From Bacteroidales bacterium (GTDB taxonomy: Bacteria; Bacteroidota; Bacteroidia; Bacteroidales; DTU049): DNA of 64,000 nucleotides. The DNA lies in assembly GCA_026418905.1 (NCBI GenBank), contig JAOAAK010000022.1:1-64000 (forward strand), in the 5' to 3' direction. The notes beneath the pieces are model-generated. The model ran no database searches. It had not been told where the DNA came from and was given only the letters and a program-made list of their open reading frames with translations. Made by a program: the position numbers and the translations under genes. Position 1 is the stretch's first letter. Each line of letters begins with the position of its first letter. Below, in pieces: positions 35,756-45,100 of this stretch.

Positions 35756-35914
35756 ATGAAAAGAACGTACCAACCTTCAGTTAGAAAAAGAAGAAACAAG
35801 CACGGTTTCCGCAAAAGAATGTCGACCCTCGATGGTAGAAAAATCCTTGCTAGAAGGCGTGCAAAAGGCAGGAAAAAACTAACCGTATCGGACGAGAAAA
35901 TTCGTAAATATTAA
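35756..35914 (+). CDS. rpmH: 50S ribosomal protein L34
   Basis: Translation of 35756-35914 gives 52 residues: it begins [18 protein letters not shown] and continues [20 protein letters not shown], the near-invariant L34 sequence, with a slightly extended C-terminus ([13 protein letters not shown]). Too short for usual length cut-offs but certain. The protein contacts 23S rRNA. In most bacteria rpmH is followed by rnpA; here the next gene is trmB, 56 bases downstream, and no rnpA is present. Confidence 0.98.
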   Translation: MKRTYQPSVRKRRNKHGFRKRMSTLDGRKILARRRAKGRKKLTVSDEKIRKY

Positions 35915-35970
35915 AAGCTGTATCATATCACCATCTTCTACTATCTAGCAGTGATGAAGCTCTATTAAAG

Positions 35971-36657
35971 ATGGGCAAAAAGAAGTTGCAGCGTTTTGCC
36001 GAAAATAAGACATTTTCTCACGTATTTGAGTGTAGCTATGACAAACTGGTACCTCATGGTTTTCCTTTAAAAGGATTCTGGCAGAAAAATTTTTTCAACA
36101 ACAACAATCCCATCATTTTAGAATTAGGATGTGGTAAAGCAGAATATACCTTGAGTTTAGCTCAGATTTTCCCTAAATTCAACTACATTGGCGTCGATCA
36201 AAAGGGAGCTCGATTGTGGAAAGGTGCTAAATATGTGCAAGAAAAAGGTCTCACAAATGTGGCTTTTATTCGATCCCAAATTGGCTTGTTACCCTACTGG
36301 TTTGATCATAACGAAGTGGAAGAAATGTGGATAACTTTCCCAGATCCACAGCCTGGCGGTAGAAAAAACAAGAGGCTGACATCTTACCGATACCTCCAGT
36401 TTTATCGTCAATTTCTCAAAGATCATGGAAAAATTCACGTAAAAACTGATAATGAAGAAGTTTTTTATGATTTGACTCATCTTTGCCAACAAAGTAACTT
36501 TCCTATTTTATTCCAAAGTGATGATATTGACAAACTTCCACACAATTTTCTCTTGCACGATATTCAAACTTATTATGAAAAGATGTGGCGACAACAAGGG
36601 AAAAAAATTAAGTATATTTGCTTTGCCCTACCTCATCAAGATGAAGGCTGGGAGTAA
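35971..36657 (+). CDS. trmB: tRNA (guanine-N7-)-methyltransferase
   Basis: 228 residues. SAM-binding motif ILELGCGKAEYTLSLA near residue 50, VGVDQKG-like YIGVDQKGARLW, and the family motif EEMWITFPDPQPGGRKNKRL, followed by IHVKTDNEEVFY. It makes m7G46 in tRNA. The PDPQPGGRKNKRL variant (instead of PDPWPKKRHHKRR) is common in Bacteroidetes. Its last 17 bases overlap the start of the MGMT-like gene. Confidence 0.95.
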   Translation: MGKKKLQRFAENKTFSHVFECSYDKLVPHGFPLKGFWQKNFFNNNNPIILELGCGKAEYTLSLAQIFPKFNYIGVDQKGARLWKGAKYVQEKGLTNVAFIRSQIGLLPYWFDHNEVEEMWITFPDPQPGGRKNKRLTSYRYLQFYRQFLKDHGKIHVKTDNEEVFYDLTHLCQQSNFPILFQSDDIDKLPHNFLLHDIQTYYEKMWRQQGKKIKYICFALPHQDEGWE

Positions 36658-36988
36658 AAAAGATTTTTTCGAACTCGTATGGGAAGTGGTGAAAAAAATA
36701 CCACAGGGGAGAGTCACTACCTATGGAGCCATCGCACGATATCTTGGCTCTGGTCTATCGGCTCGAGTAGTAGGATATGCTTTAAATGCTTCCAAGCGTT
36801 CGAAGGACTTTATTCCTGCCCATCGTGTCGTGAACCGCAATGGCGTTTTGACAGGTAAGCACCATTTTGGTAGCCAATATGCTATGGAAACACTTCTCCG
36901 TATGGAAGGTATTGAAGTAGAAAACGACCAAATAGTACGTTTCAAGGAACTTTTATGGGATCCCCTTGAAGAATTAAAAAATGAGTAA
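36641..36988 (+). CDS. MGMT-family DNA-binding protein lacking the alkyl-acceptor cysteine
   Basis: 115 residues from ATG 36641 (MKAGSKKDFFELVWEVV); the frame upstream of this lies inside trmB. It has the winged-helix domain of O6-alkylguanine-DNA alkyltransferases: GRVTTYGAIARYLG, ARVVGYALNAS, and FIPAHRVVNRNG, where the active-site motif PCHRV is PAHRV with Ala60 in place of Cys. Such alkyltransferase-like (ATL) proteins bind O6-alkylguanine without repairing it and are thought to recruit nucleotide excision repair. Wedged between trmB and nadD with overlaps on both sides (17 and 8 bases). Confidence 0.85.
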   Translation: MKAGSKKDFFELVWEVVKKIPQGRVTTYGAIARYLGSGLSARVVGYALNASKRSKDFIPAHRVVNRNGVLTGKHHFGSQYAMETLLRMEGIEVENDQIVRFKELLWDPLEELKNE

Positions 36989-37559
36989 TAATATCGTTCT
37001 TTTTTTTGGTAGTTTTAATCCACCTCATGTCGGACATTTTGTTTTAGCTAATTATGTTTTAAACCTTCCTTATGTCAATGAGGTTTGGTTTGTAGTATCA
37101 CCTCAAAATCCTTTAAAAAACTCATCCAGTCTAGCACCCGCTCGTACCCGTCTCGAAATGGTTAGAAGGGCCATCGGTAATTTTCCATATTTCAAACCTT
37201 GTGATATTGAGTTTTATTTACCCCCTCCCCACTATACTATTCATACGCTTATTAAATTAGAAGAAAAATACTCAGATAAAACTTTTTACTTGCTTATGGG
37301 TTCAGACAACCTCCAAACTTTTCATAAATGGAAATCCTATCAGACCATTCTAGATTATTATCATATTCTTGTTTATCCACGAAAAGGTTTTGAAAACAAC
37401 CCTTACCCATCTCAAAAAAACATCATAATTTTAGATGGACCCCTTTTGGAATTAAGTAGTAGTTACGTTCGTGAACTTATCAGCCAGAAGAAAAATTTTC
37501 GTTTTATGGTCCCTGAGCCAGTTTATCAAATGATTGTGAAAGAAAACTTGTATTTTTAA
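36981..37559 (+). CDS. nadD: Nicotinate-nucleotide adenylyltransferase
   Basis: 192 residues. The HxGH motif is FFGSFNPPHVGHFVLANY, the (S/T)xxxR-type motif is ELSSSYVRELI, and LLMGSDNLQTFHKW matches the family's GxDN motif. It makes NaAD from nicotinate mononucleotide and ATP in NAD synthesis. It overlaps the upstream gene by 8 bases, so trmB, the MGMT-like gene and nadD are likely one transcript. Confidence 0.95.
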   Translation: MSNNIVLFFGSFNPPHVGHFVLANYVLNLPYVNEVWFVVSPQNPLKNSSSLAPARTRLEMVRRAIGNFPYFKPCDIEFYLPPPHYTIHTLIKLEEKYSDKTFYLLMGSDNLQTFHKWKSYQTILDYYHILVYPRKGFENNPYPSQKNIIILDGPLLELSSSYVRELISQKKNFRFMVPEPVYQMIVKENLYF

Positions 37560-37566
37560 AAAAAAC

Positions 37567-37574
37567 TATCTTTG
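37567..37574 (+). promoter_or_regulatory. -7 box (TATCTTTG) of the gene at 37596
   Basis: TATCTTTG lies 21 bases before the ATG at 37596. A TTG at 37548-37550 is 16 bases upstream, shorter than the ideal 19. Confidence 0.55.
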
Positions 37575-37595
37575 TGGTAACAAAAAATAATTTTT

Positions 37596-38084
37596 ATGAA
37601 AAAAACATTTTTGTTATTGGTAAGTATTTTGATTTTGGGTCATTTGTCATTAAAATCCCAAAATTCTCTGGTTGAGTATAATAATGAGGTGATTTATTAT
37701 TATACTTTGCTAGATAATAATATTAGTCTTCTTTATACAAAAATTTTCGATGAAAAGGTAACTGTAGATGATTTGAAAAAGCAATACAATTTTTGTAAAA
37801 AAATTGTAAAATACAGTGGTTCGACTGTCAATAACCTGAAATCTATTCCACAAGATAAATACTTTCTGTCATCAGTTAAACAATTTTATAACATTGTAAA
37901 TTCAACTCTTGAAAATGAATTCAAAAAAATCATAGAATACTACGACCAGCCATGGCAAGATCATTTTAGCGAGAAAATTACTAACTTAGCAGAAACGGCT
38001 GCTCAAAAGATCATTGAAGGAGAAAACAAAGTAATTCAATCCCAACAAAAATTTGCTAATGATAATGACATGAAGCTTGAATGA
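37596..38084 (+). CDS. Small secreted helical protein of unknown function
   Basis: 162 residues with a signal peptide (FLLLVSILILGHLSLKSQ). The mature part is mainly amphipathic helix with many Lys, Asn and Gln (VEYNNEVIYYYTLLDNNI, DDLKKQYNFCKKIVKYSG). It faintly resembles the LIC11966-type surface proteins found in Bacteroidetes, a similarity I cannot confirm. Own promoter; the tRNA gene follows 66 bases downstream. Confidence 0.6.
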   Translation: MKKTFLLLVSILILGHLSLKSQNSLVEYNNEVIYYYTLLDNNISLLYTKIFDEKVTVDDLKKQYNFCKKIVKYSGSTVNNLKSIPQDKYFLSSVKQFYNIVNSTLENEFKKIIEYYDQPWQDHFSEKITNLAETAAQKIIEGENKVIQSQQKFANDNDMKLE

Positions 38085-38131
38085 GAAAATACATAAAAAA
38101 ATAAAGTTTTTATCTTTTTAAAAAAAGTTAA

Positions 38132-38139
38132 TATTTTTG
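38132..38139 (+). promoter_or_regulatory. -7 box (TATTTTTG) of the tRNA gene
   Basis: TATTTTTG ends 11 bases before the first base of the mature tRNA, fitting a start 4-5 bases upstream of it. Confidence 0.55.
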
Positions 38140-38150
38140 CAAAGCTTATA

Positions 38151-38224
38151 GGGCCCATAGCTCAGTTGGTTAGAGCAACTGACTCATAATCAGTAGGTCC
38201 CAGGTTCAAGTCCTGGTGGGCCCA
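38151..38224 (+). tRNA. tRNA with anticodon CAU (Ile2 with lysidine, or elongator Met)
   Basis: The cloverleaf folds by hand: acceptor GGGCCCA / TGGGCCC, D arm GCTC...GAGC, anticodon stem ACTGA / TCAGT with loop CTCATAA (anticodon CAT), variable AGGTC, T arm CCAGG-TTCAAGT-CCTGG, discriminator A. CCA is not encoded. The acceptor starts with a full G1-C72 pair, so it is not an initiator tRNA. The anticodon stem and the TTCAAGT loop resemble tRNA-Ile2 as much as elongator tRNA-Met, and identity cannot be fixed from the anticodon alone. Confidence 0.95.
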
Positions 38225-38230
38225 CTTGTC

Positions 38231-40441
38231 TTATAAAGAACTCATTCTTCGTACGGAAATCATGCCTTCAATTTTCGAAAGTTCATCAATGAGTTGTTGC
38301 AGATGTTTGGTATCGTGTACGTAAAGTGAGATTATACCTGAAAATTTTCCTTCCGTAGCTTCGATATTAAGAGCACGAATATTTAAGTTGTTTTCTTCTG
38401 AAATGATCCTACTAATATCTCTTAAAATACCTATCCGATCGATACCTTCTACTGCAATGAATGTCTTGAATTCAATGCTATTACTTTTTTGCCATTTAAC
38501 CTTTTTGATTCTGTCTCCAAATTGCGACGAAAATTTCAAAGCTTGTGGACAATTTGACCTGTGTATTTCCAGTTTATTTTGGGCTGTTACGCATCCAACT
38601 ATAGGATCACCTGGAATGGGGTGACAACACGGAGAAATGACATAAGATATTTCCGCTGTTGTATCTAGATCGATAGTTTCGTCTTTTTTTTGTTTGGAAG
38701 CAGAAGTACGTTTAAGAAAAGGCATTCGAATATATTTAAGCCACTTATTTCTGCCATATGCTGAAGCAAACCCCCTGAGAGTTTTTGAATCTATTTTTCC
38801 ATTAAATGTATCCAAATAAACTTTCTGATAATCATTTTCGTATCCAAGATAACGAGACAACTTCAGGAGTTGCCCTTCGTTAAAAGGGAGGCCTATCTCT
38901 GCAAAAATTTTTTCAAGTTTCGCTTTCCCCTGTTCCATTTGAGCTCTTTTGACATCTTTAAGATATTGCTTAATAAGAGATCGAGCTTTTGGCGTAACTA
39001 CCCATAAAAGCCATTCTTCGCGAGGATGTTGATTGTCGCTGGTCAAAATTTCGACCTGATCACCGTTTTTCAATTGAAAATTGAGTGGCACCAAATGATG
39101 ATTCACCTTTGCACCAATGCATCGATGACCAACATCAGTATGAATAGCATATGCAAAATCAATAACAGTTGAACCTTTGGGCAATGTTTTCAGTTCACCT
39201 TTGGGTGTAAAAACATAAATCTCCTCCGAGGCAAGAGTAATCTGAAATTCATCCAAAAAATCCAGTGCATTAGATTCAGGTTTTTTAAGCAATTCATTGA
39301 TTTTAACCAACCAATGGTCGAGAGAATTTTCATCATTTTGGTTTTCTTTATACTTCCAATGCGCTGCATATCCACGCTCAGCAACTTCATTCATCCGTGT
39401 TGATCGTATTTGGACTTCCACCCATTTACCTGTATGACTCATGACGGTTATATGTAAAGCTTCGTAGCCATTAGGTTTGGGTACAGAAATCCAATCTCTT
39501 AGCCGTTCTGGGTTGGGTGTGTAAATTTTAGTTACCACAGAATATGCCAGCCAGCAAGCAGCCACTTCATCTGCTGGAGGAGCATTAATAATGATACGAA
39601 TAGCAAATATGTCATACACTTCTTCGAATGGAACACCCTTCTTATTCATTTTGTTCCATATAGAAGCAATGCTTTTAGTTCGACCATAAATTTCAAACGG
39701 ATAAGGAAGAGTTTGCTTTAATTTTTCTTCAATGGGTTTAATAAAATCACGTATAAATTGACTTCGAGCTTCTTCCGTTTCCTGGAGTTTCTTTCCGATG
39801 GATTGATATACTTCAGGATCTGTATACTTTAACACCAAATCTTCAAGCTCTGATTTTATGTTGTAAAGGCCAAGTCTATGAGCCAACGGAGCATAAATGT
39901 TAGAAGTTTCTCCACAAATTTTAATTTGTTTCTCTAAAGGCATAGCATCTAATGTCCTCATATTATGCAATCGATCTGCAAGTTTTATCAAAACAACTCG
40001 TATGTCTTCTGAAAGTGTTAGGAGAATTTTTTTATAAGTTTCTATCTGTTGAGTTGTAGAAAGTTCCTGATGATCTACGAGTGAAGCAATTTTGGTCAAA
40101 CCTTCCACGATAATAGCTACCTTCTTGCCAAAAATCGATTCTATTTCTTCGATAGTTCGATCAGTATCTTCCACCACATCATGTAAAAGTGCACTTATGA
40201 TGGAAGTAGTTCCTAGTCCTATTTCTTTAGCAACGATAATAGCTACTTCTAAAGGATGAAAAATAAAAGGTTCACCTGTTCTCCTTCTCATTCCTTTGTG
40301 GGCTTCAGCTGCAAAATCCAGTGCATAACGAATTTTTTTTCTATCCTTTGCATCCATCAAATGTTTAGCTGCACGAAGTAGTTCTCGATACTTAGCTTGA
40401 AATAATCTTAATTCTATCTCATTCAGCCCGTACATTCCCAT
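38231..40441 (-). CDS. RelA/SpoT family (p)ppGpp synthetase/hydrolase
   Basis: 736 residues. The hydrolase HD domain appears intact: RRTGEPFIFHPLEVA, SALLHDVVEDTDRT (HD pair about residues 87-88) and DRLHNMRTLDAM. The synthetase domain has GRTKSIASIWNKM, PKPNGYEALHITV and WVEVQIRSTRMNEVAERGYA. Then come the TGS domain (YVFTPKGELKTLPKGSTVID), a helical linker, a conserved Cys region (SPCCHPIPGDPIVG) and a C-terminal ACT domain. Thus probably a bifunctional Rel enzyme of the stringent response. It has a -7 box 27 bases upstream. Its stop is 7 bases from the end of the convergent tRNA. Confidence 0.95.
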   Translation of the reverse strand: MGMYGLNEIELRLFQAKYRELLRAAKHLMDAKDRKKIRYALDFAAEAHKGMRRRTGEPFIFHPLEVAIIVAKEIGLGTTSIISALLHDVVEDTDRTIEEIESIFGKKVAIIVEGLTKIASLVDHQELSTTQQIETYKKILLTLSEDIRVVLIKLADRLHNMRTLDAMPLEKQIKICGETSNIYAPLAHRLGLYNIKSELEDLVLKYTDPEVYQSIGKKLQETEEARSQFIRDFIKPIEEKLKQTLPYPFEIYGRTKSIASIWNKMNKKGVPFEEVYDIFAIRIIINAPPADEVAACWLAYSVVTKIYTPNPERLRDWISVPKPNGYEALHITVMSHTGKWVEVQIRSTRMNEVAERGYAAHWKYKENQNDENSLDHWLVKINELLKKPESNALDFLDEFQITLASEEIYVFTPKGELKTLPKGSTVIDFAYAIHTDVGHRCIGAKVNHHLVPLNFQLKNGDQVEILTSDNQHPREEWLLWVVTPKARSLIKQYLKDVKRAQMEQGKAKLEKIFAEIGLPFNEGQLLKLSRYLGYENDYQKVYLDTFNGKIDSKTLRGFASAYGRNKWLKYIRMPFLKRTSASKQKKDETIDLDTTAEISYVISPCCHPIPGDPIVGCVTAQNKLEIHRSNCPQALKFSSQFGDRIKKVKWQKSNSIEFKTFIAVEGIDRIGILRDISRIISEENNLNIRALNIEATEGKFSGIISLYVHDTKHLQQLIDELSKIEGMISVRRMSSL

Positions 40442-40467
40442 ATTATCTTTAATCTGCAGATTTATAA

Positions 40468-40475
40468 CAAAATTA
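40468..40475 (-). promoter_or_regulatory. -7 box (TAATTTTG on the minus strand) of the rel gene
   Basis: Plus-strand CAAAATTA, 27 bases before the ATG at 40441. The box overlaps the first copy of a tandem 10-base repeat. Confidence 0.5.
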
Positions 40476-40490
40476 GGAATAATTAGGAAT
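40471..40490. repeat. Tandem 10-base repeat at the rel promoter
   Basis: AATTAGGAAT occurs twice in direct succession; the first copy shares five bases with the -7 box of the rel gene and the second fills part of the spacer. Confidence 0.8.
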
Positions 40491-40521
40491 TTTGAATTTA
40501 TTGCTATTTCCTATCTTTTCT

Positions 40522-40529
40522 TATCTTTG
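40522..40529 (+). promoter_or_regulatory. -7 box (TATCTTTG) of tpiA
   Basis: TATCTTTG ends 8 bases before the ATG at 40538; a TTG at 40501-40503 stands 18 bases upstream. It is divergent from the rel promoter, about 50 bases away. Confidence 0.6.
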
Positions 40530-40537
40530 CAAAAAAC

Positions 40538-41293
40538 ATGAGGAAGAAAATTGCTGCAGCTAACTGGAAAATGAACCAGGATAAGTCTTCAGTTAAATCG
40601 TTTTTTTCTTTTTTTGAAAACTACACATTTAATCAACAAATAGAACTTATCATTTTTCCACCTTTTCTATATATGCCACTTGCCCATGAGTTAAACAAAA
40701 ACAACTTGTTTAAGTTGGGTGCTCAGAATGTTCACTATGAAGAAAAAGGTGCATATACTGGTGAAATTGCTTTATACATGCTCAAGGAATTTGACGTCCA
40801 ATTTGTTTTGATTGGACATTCAGAACGAAGAAAATATTTTCTTGAAACCAGCGAAATACTAGTTAAAAAGCTTAAGCATGTCCTAAAATATGATCTTACC
40901 CCTGTATTTTGTTGTGGTGAAGAACTTACACATCGTTATCAGAATAGGCATATGGACATTGTTTACGGACAACTCATGCAAACTATTTTTCAATTTTCTG
41001 CCGAAGAAATTAAAAAAATGATCATTGCTTACGAGCCTGTCTGGGCTATTGGAACTGGGGTAAACGCCACACCTGAACAAGCCCAAGAAATGCACCATTT
41101 TATTCGTCAATCCATCAACGAGCACTTTAATTCTAACATTGCTGACGACATCCCCATTTTGTATGGTGGCAGCATTACTGCTGAAAACGCTCATGAGATT
41201 TTTTCTATGCCCGATGTAGACGGCGGGCTTATAGGTGGTGCTTCGCTAAAACCTGATTCATACGAAGCCATTGTCAAAGCGTTAAATCCATAA
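40538..41293 (+). CDS. tpiA: Triose-phosphate isomerase
   Basis: 251 residues. Motifs: AAANWKMNQ (substrate Asn and Lys), VLIGHSERRKYF with the electrophilic His, IIAYEPVWAIGTGV with the catalytic Glu, then the flexible loop and YGGSITAENA and GGLIGGASL for phosphate binding. It interconverts DHAP and glyceraldehyde 3-phosphate in glycolysis. Its stop codon shares a base with the prmA start, so both are one transcript. Confidence 0.98.
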   Translation: MRKKIAAANWKMNQDKSSVKSFFSFFENYTFNQQIELIIFPPFLYMPLAHELNKNNLFKLGAQNVHYEEKGAYTGEIALYMLKEFDVQFVLIGHSERRKYFLETSEILVKKLKHVLKYDLTPVFCCGEELTHRYQNRHMDIVYGQLMQTIFQFSAEEIKKMIIAYEPVWAIGTGVNATPEQAQEMHHFIRQSINEHFNSNIADDIPILYGGSITAENAHEIFSMPDVDGGLIGGASLKPDSYEAIVKALNP

Positions 41294-42117
41294 TGTTACA
41301 TATTCAGTTTTCACTTGATCGACATTCAGACGAAGAAACTATTGTAACGTTGTTGTATTTTGTAGGATTTGAAGGATTTTATACAGAAAATAACATTATG
41401 CATGCCTTTATAGAAGAGCGTTTTTTCAATCAAACTCAACTGGAAAAAATTCTTCATGAAGCTGGTATTTTTTCTCCTTATGTCATTGAGAAAGTTCCTG
41501 ATCAAAACTGGAATTTTTTATGGGAATCATCATACGACCCTGTCCTCATCCAAGATAAAATTTATGTGAGAGCTCCATTTCATTCTCCTAGACCCGATAT
41601 ACCCTACGAAATTGTCATTATGCCTAAAATGAGTTTCGGTACCGCCCATCATTCTACTACATATGGCATGTTGGAAATGATGTTAAATTTAGATTTATTC
41701 GATAAAACAATTCTAGATGTGGGAACGGGTACAGGAATTTTGTCCATTTTCGCATTTCTTAAAAAAGCTAAAGAAATATGGGCCTGTGACATTGATGATT
41801 GGTCAATCGCCAATGCAAAAGAGAATTTTGAGTTAAACCATTGTTCCCATATCAATCTCATAAAAGGAACCATTCAATTGATATCTGAAAAAACTTTCGA
41901 CACTATTTTAGCTAACATTAATAAAAACGTATTGCTTGAAGAAATTCAGCTTTATGTTAAAAATCTTAATCACGGTGGTACTCTCCTTCTGAGTGGCTTT
42001 CTCGTAGATGATTTAGTTGAAATTGACTCCAAATGTTCTAGTTATGGAATGGAATTGGTACAATTTTTAAATAAAAATGAATGGATTATTGCCCGATTTG
42101 ATAAAGAAAAGCTATGA
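41293..42117 (+). CDS. prmA: Ribosomal protein L11 methyltransferase
   Basis: 274 residues. An N-terminal substrate-recognition domain is followed by the SAM-binding domain with MPKMSFGTAHHSTTYGMLEM, the glycine motif ILDVGTGTGILSIFA, IWACDIDDWSI and DTILANINKNVLLE (NPPF-like position). The order tpiA-prmA is common in Bacteroidetes. It overlaps the next gene by 4 bases (ATGA). Confidence 0.93.
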   Translation: MLHIQFSLDRHSDEETIVTLLYFVGFEGFYTENNIMHAFIEERFFNQTQLEKILHEAGIFSPYVIEKVPDQNWNFLWESSYDPVLIQDKIYVRAPFHSPRPDIPYEIVIMPKMSFGTAHHSTTYGMLEMMLNLDLFDKTILDVGTGTGILSIFAFLKKAKEIWACDIDDWSIANAKENFELNHCSHINLIKGTIQLISEKTFDTILANINKNVLLEEIQLYVKNLNHGGTLLLSGFLVDDLVEIDSKCSSYGMELVQFLNKNEWIIARFDKEKL

Positions 42118-45100
42118 AAAAATTTTTTATTATATTTTTATCTGTACCCTTGTTCTCATGGTGCCAGATTAAACTTTTTTCCGACAATCCATCTTCTTTT
42201 ATTCAGGAACTTACAGGAATGTACAACGAAATTGAGCAAAAGGACATCAAAAAGGAAGGTTTACTTTTTGTTCAGAACGAGATCACACCATGGTGGAATG
42301 GGCAAATTACGGATCAAAATAAAAAACAAATTATCCAAACATGTAACAACATCCTCAAACGAAAACTCAAGCTTCAGCCCCATGTAGAAACTTACCTCAA
42401 AACACTCATCGACATGACCAAAGTCGGTAAACTTACTTCAGCATTTACTTCATGGAATCAATCTGTTGAAAAACTTTTATCAAAAGGTAGTGGCAACGCA
42501 CTTCTTAAATTTTTTAATACCACCGATTCTCTTTTTTTGGGGAATGTTCTGTATGTCTCTAATTCTACAAAATGGGTCGCCAGTCATAATCAATATGATT
42601 TCATTTTTGAGGAAGAACCTGTTGTTGTTTTTAATCGCGTTAATATCACTTGTTATGCTTATGGTGATAGCAGTGTTATTTACGAAACATCAGGTAGGTA
42701 CTACCCCTTGCAAAACATGTGGTATGGCAAAGGAGGTAAAGTTTTTTGGACCAGAGCCGGTTTGAATCCAAATTCAGTATATGCACAACTTAACAACTAT
42801 AAAATCGAACTTAAAGGAAGAGATTTTACAGCAGATTCTGTAACTTTCTACAACAAACAAATTTTTGGAGAAACTCCCTTGTTCGGAATTCTAAATGATA
42901 AACTCATGCCTCCGAAAAAACCTGAAGATGCTAGATATCCCGTTTTCAAATCTTATGGGACAAGATTTCAGTTAAAAGATATTTATAAAAATATAGACTA
43001 CGAAGGAAGCTTCACTCAACGAGGTGCTTCTATTCTTGGAACAGGAAACGAAACCGAACCCGCCATTTTATCCCTGAAAAAAGATGGAAAAGTTTTTATG
43101 AAAATTTATACACAAAGTGTATCGTTGGAGAAGGAAAGCTTTACTACGGATGATGCTTCCATAAATATATATTTTGAAGGGGACAGCATTTATCACAACT
43201 TTGTCTCTGTTTCTTACATACAAAATAGAATCATCAAAGATCCTAATACAGGTGCATCAAAACAAATAGAAGTCAACGAAGTTTCAATCATACCGCATAA
43301 AATTGAGGGTCTTGGTAGTGCACCATTCATAGATACTTACCATAAATTAGAAATCTATGCCGAAGAACTTAGATGGCAGAAGGGCGAACCTAAATTGGAT
43401 TTTACCACTATCAAGGGCCCTGCTTCAAGTGGTTTTGCTCGGTTCGAATCTTTCAACTACTTTTCTGTTGACCGTTATGAAAGGTTAAGAGGTATAGATG
43501 AAATACCACCTATTCAAACCCTAAAAAATTACGCCCAGTCGATCGGAAGCCGATACTTTCATATCAGAGACTATGCAAAATACCGAAAAACTCAAATAGA
43601 ACAGATTCAAGCTCAAATGATTCAACTCGCTTATAAAAATTTCATAGATTACAATCCACGCACTGGCTATATTTTTGTTCACGATAAAGTTTACGATTAT
43701 GTAGCTTGTCGAGCTGGCAAACAAGATTACGACGTGATTATTTTTAATTCAGAAATATCTGCAGAAGCCAATGCCAGCTTAAGTCTGATCAATTACGACT
43801 TAAAAATAAGAGGTGTAAGCCGTGTGTTTTTAAGTGATTCTCAAAACGTAGTGATTTATCCTACAGACCAAGAAATTATCGTGAAAAAAAACAGAGATTT
43901 TCTTTTTTCGGGACGTGTCCATGCAGGTTTATTTGATTACTATGGTAAAAACTTTAGTTTTAGTTATGAAAAATTTAAATTGGATTTACCTGTCATAGAT
44001 TCCATGACATTTAAAGTAAGAAGCAGAAAACCAAATGAATACGGAGAATACCCCCTTGTTCGGGTTAAAAGTGTTGTTGAAAATCTTTCTGGAGATTTGC
44101 TCATCGATCATCCAAACAATAAAAGTGGCTTAAAACAATTTTCAGAATACCCTATTTTTAATTCTAAAAAATATTCTTATGTCTACTACGACATCAATTC
44201 AAAATATCCTGGAAAATATCCTCGAGACCAGTTTTTTTATAGAATAGATCCATTTACCATCGATAGTCTCGATAATTTTTCTACCGACGGTTTGCAATTT
44301 ACTGGGTATTTACAATCTGCTGGGATATTTCCTGATATCGTTCAACCTTTAAAGGTGATGCCCGATTATTCATTGGGTTTCACATACCAAACCCCATCGA
44401 AAGGATTGGCAACGTATGGAGGAAAAGGTTCATTTGAAGGGATAATTAATTTATCCAACCAAGGACTTCGTGGTGAGGGTACCTTAACTTATTTATCCTC
44501 GACGAGCAAAGGAAATGATTTTCTCTTTTTCCCTGATTTCATGACTGCTACAGTTAAAGATTTTTATGTTCAAGCTCAGAAAAGTCCTGTATCGATTCCT
44601 CCAGTTGAAGCTCATGACGTAAAGGAAATTTGGTACCCTCAAAAAAATGAACTGACCGTTTCGACACAAAATATACCTGCTAAACTTTACAAGGAAGAAA
44701 CCAATCTTACTGGAGAATTAACTCTAACCCCATCCGGATTGTCTGGCAAAGGTAAAATGGAATTCAAAAATGCTATTATTATTTCTCGACATTTCAAATA
44801 CAAGGAAAGAACTTTTGATACTGACACATGCGACTTTTTTCTTAAAACAATTGACTATAACGAGTTGGCTTTCGAAACAAAAAATTACAAAGGACATGTT
44901 GATTTCGACGAAAGAAAAGGTGGATTTATTTCCAACGGTGGAGTTTCCTTAGTTCGCTTTCCTGTTAATGAATACATCTGTTATATGGACCGTTTTGATT
45001 GGTATATGGACAAGGATGAGATTGATATGCAAAGCATTGATAAGCAAATCCCAACATATGAGAACCTATCAGTCCGTGAACTAGCTGACATTGATTTAAG

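Noticed and set aside
35659-35814. N-terminal extension of rpmE2
   Set aside because: Runs through the divergent promoter region and into rpmH; the standard L31 start [10 protein letters not shown] is at 35658.
36518-36640. N-terminal extension of the MGMT-like protein
   Set aside because: Lies inside trmB in another frame; the family starts near residue 42 of that frame.
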